Below, in pieces: positions 38,772-39,683 of a stretch of DNA of 39,683 nucleotides. Position 1 is the first letter of the stretch; the number at the start of each line of letters is the position of its first letter. Position numbers and translations under genes: made by a program. Under the pieces are notes generated by a model that was given only the letters and a program-made list of their open reading frames with translations, was not told the origin of the DNA and ran no database searches. This DNA comes from Bog-159 sp035602155 (GTDB lineage: Bacteria; Acidobacteriota; Terriglobia; Bryobacterales; Bryobacteraceae): NCBI GenBank assembly GCA_035602155.1, contig DATNMW010000059.1, positions 1 to 39,683 of the forward strand, read 5' to 3'.

Positions 38772-39041
38772 CGTGCTGCTGCTGGATGATTTTGCCATGG
38801 CGCCGTTGAAAGACGCCGAGCGGCGTGACTTCCTGGAAATCTGCGATGACCGTTATCAGCGCCGTTCGCCGATCCTCACCTCGCAGAGATGCCGGTGGCC
38901 CACTGGCATGAGCAGATCGGCGATCCCACGATTGCCGACAGCATCCTCGACCGCTTGATTCACAATGCCCATCGCGTCGAATTGAAAGGAGAATCCATGC
39001 GCAAGAAACGCCGCAAGCCCGGCGAGGAGGAGACCCAATGA
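38358..39041 (+). pseudogene. istB: IS21-family helper ATPase IstB remnant
   Basis: IstB-type sequence in three frames. The first is AAQLETADTGQLSFEERLAL to about 38420. The second, after a loss of a few bases near 38421, is QWLWKENRALARRLRAAHLK, EDIDYQHPNGLDRKLMRSL, Walker A GPAGIGKSWLACALA, Walker B VLLLDDFAMAPL and LEICDDRYQRRSPILTSQ. The third, after an apparent two-base AG duplication at 38887-38888, is MPVAHWHEQIGDPTIADSIL, then NAHRVELKGESMRKKRR and TGA at 39039-39041. The N-terminal domain and istA are missing on the left, where RHS sequence joins directly. IstB normally loads the IstA transposase. As it stands it cannot make a complete IstB. Confidence 0.87.
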
Positions 39042-39683
39042 ACACCCCGCGCGTGCGATTGAAACACCCCGCCGGTTGGTTTGCCGCCGGCCGCGAGATG
39101 ACGGAAGCCATGGGTCTGCTCTCCGATGCTGCCTTCAAAGTGTTCTTCTGGTTGTGCCTGCACGCGGAACGCAGTTCCGGGAGATTGCTGGTCGAACCGG
39201 AAACCATCGCCAGATCTATGGGCCGAACCGAGGTGGAGATCATGGCAATTCTGGATGCCCTATTTCAGAGAGAAATATGCCGCCGGGTGAGCGGTGGCTA
39301 CCAGGAGATTACGGATCGCTTTTGGCCCTACGAGCGTGTGGCGTCGCCCTCGCCGGCCAAAGACGTGTGGACTGACACCGCCAAAGTGAAGGAACTTATG
39401 CAGGCACGTGCCTGCGTGCGCAGCTCGTTCTCCGCCGCCGATTACAAACTGGCCCAGGAACTGTACCGCCGCCAGATTCCGCTACAAACCGTGGAGCGCG
39501 CCATTCATCTGGCCTGCTTGCGTAGGTACGCGGCTCTGCAAAACCACCAGGGTGGCACTCCGATTACGAGCCTGCATTATTTCACTTTGCTCTTGGAGGA
39601 GGTCCAGCGGCTGGAAATTTCCGACCAATACTGGTCCTACGTGAGCCGCAAACTCCGGCAGATGGAGCACCAGTGGCAGCCGT
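39038..39683 (+). CDS. Winged-helix-like protein coupled to istB, 3' partial
   Basis: The ATG at 39038 overlaps the istB stop (ATGA), and the frame is open through 215 codons to the right edge. The N-terminus reads GWFAAGREMTEAMGLLSDAA, FKVFFWLCLHAERSSG, then PETIARSMGRTEVEIMAILD and ALFQREICRRVSGG. This is the layout of a replication-initiator or DnaD-like winged helix: a helix pair, a recognition helix and a small wing. A helical C-terminal part follows (ADYKLAQELYRRQIPLQTVE, ITSLHYFTLLLEEVQRLE). It is not a standard IS21 gene. Coupling to istB suggests a passenger or third gene of this element. No function is assigned. Confidence 0.65.
   Translation, partial: MNTPRVRLKHPAGWFAAGREMTEAMGLLSDAAFKVFFWLCLHAERSSGRLLVEPETIARSMGRTEVEIMAILDALFQREICRRVSGGYQEITDRFWPYERVASPSPAKDVWTDTAKVKELMQARACVRSSFSAADYKLAQELYRRQIPLQTVERAIHLACLRRYAALQNHQGGTPITSLHYFTLLLEEVQRLEISDQYWSYVSRKLRQMEHQWQP

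Noticed and set aside
1..39683. CRISPR array
   Set aside because: No evenly spaced direct repeats of 24-40 bases with unique spacers were seen. The repeats present are palindromic singles, an inverted pair and coding repeats.

Overview
The window looks like a chromosomal stretch from a GC-rich, Gram-negative Acidobacteriota bacterium, most like Bryobacterales / Candidatus Solibacter. That placement is inference. It rests on the gene mix (RND heavy-metal efflux, 3-keto-disaccharide hydrolase, TldD/PmbA pair, YD-repeat surface protein), lipoprotein and twin-arginine signals, and several dispersed palindromic repeats. No rRNA or ribosomal protein is present to confirm it.

Layout. Positions 1-4.3 kb are metabolic: a partial 2-keto-3-deoxygluconate kinase behind a secreted triple RidA-like protein, an orphan Flp pilin, a Gfo/Idh/MocA oxidoreductase and a small membrane protein. 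From 4.5-5.7 kb is a small plastic region: hicBA with an in-frame TGA in hicA, a 3' scrap of a second RND pump gene, a DUF433/DUF5615 toxin-antitoxin-like pair, and a 34-residue membrane protein. From 5.8-12.1 kb a minus-strand operon encodes a tripartite metal efflux system (outer membrane channel, periplasmic adaptor, CusA/CzcA-type pump), with a KDPG aldolase between adaptor and pump.

Positions 12.4-19.1 kb hold a DUF1080 hydrolase, a small hypothetical gene, a TldD/PmbA peptidase pair, a decayed ATPase/DUF4276 pair with two frame lesions, an RraA-like protein and tRNA-Glu(UUC). Positions 19.2-25 kb hold a SWIM/SNF2 helicase convergent with a membrane pyrophosphatase. Positions 25.1-28.8 kb are a three-gene plus-strand run: a nuclease-fold protein, a hydrophobic hypothetical and an M19 dipeptidase.

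An AT-richer gap of about 860 bases, with a sigma70-like promoter and an 11-base tandem repeat, precedes the most unusual part (29.65-38.4 kb). This is a four-gene secreted-protein operon: a tail-fibre-like protein, a TIG plus four-repeat adhesin-like protein, a small secreted protein and a long YD-repeat (RHS) protein. The RHS gene has lost its 3' end at a junction with an IS21-type istB remnant carrying two frame lesions. A winged-helix-like gene coupled to istB runs off the right edge. I regard the fibre/adhesin/RHS operon as the best candidate for an undescribed system, probably a surface or contact apparatus broken here by the mobile element.
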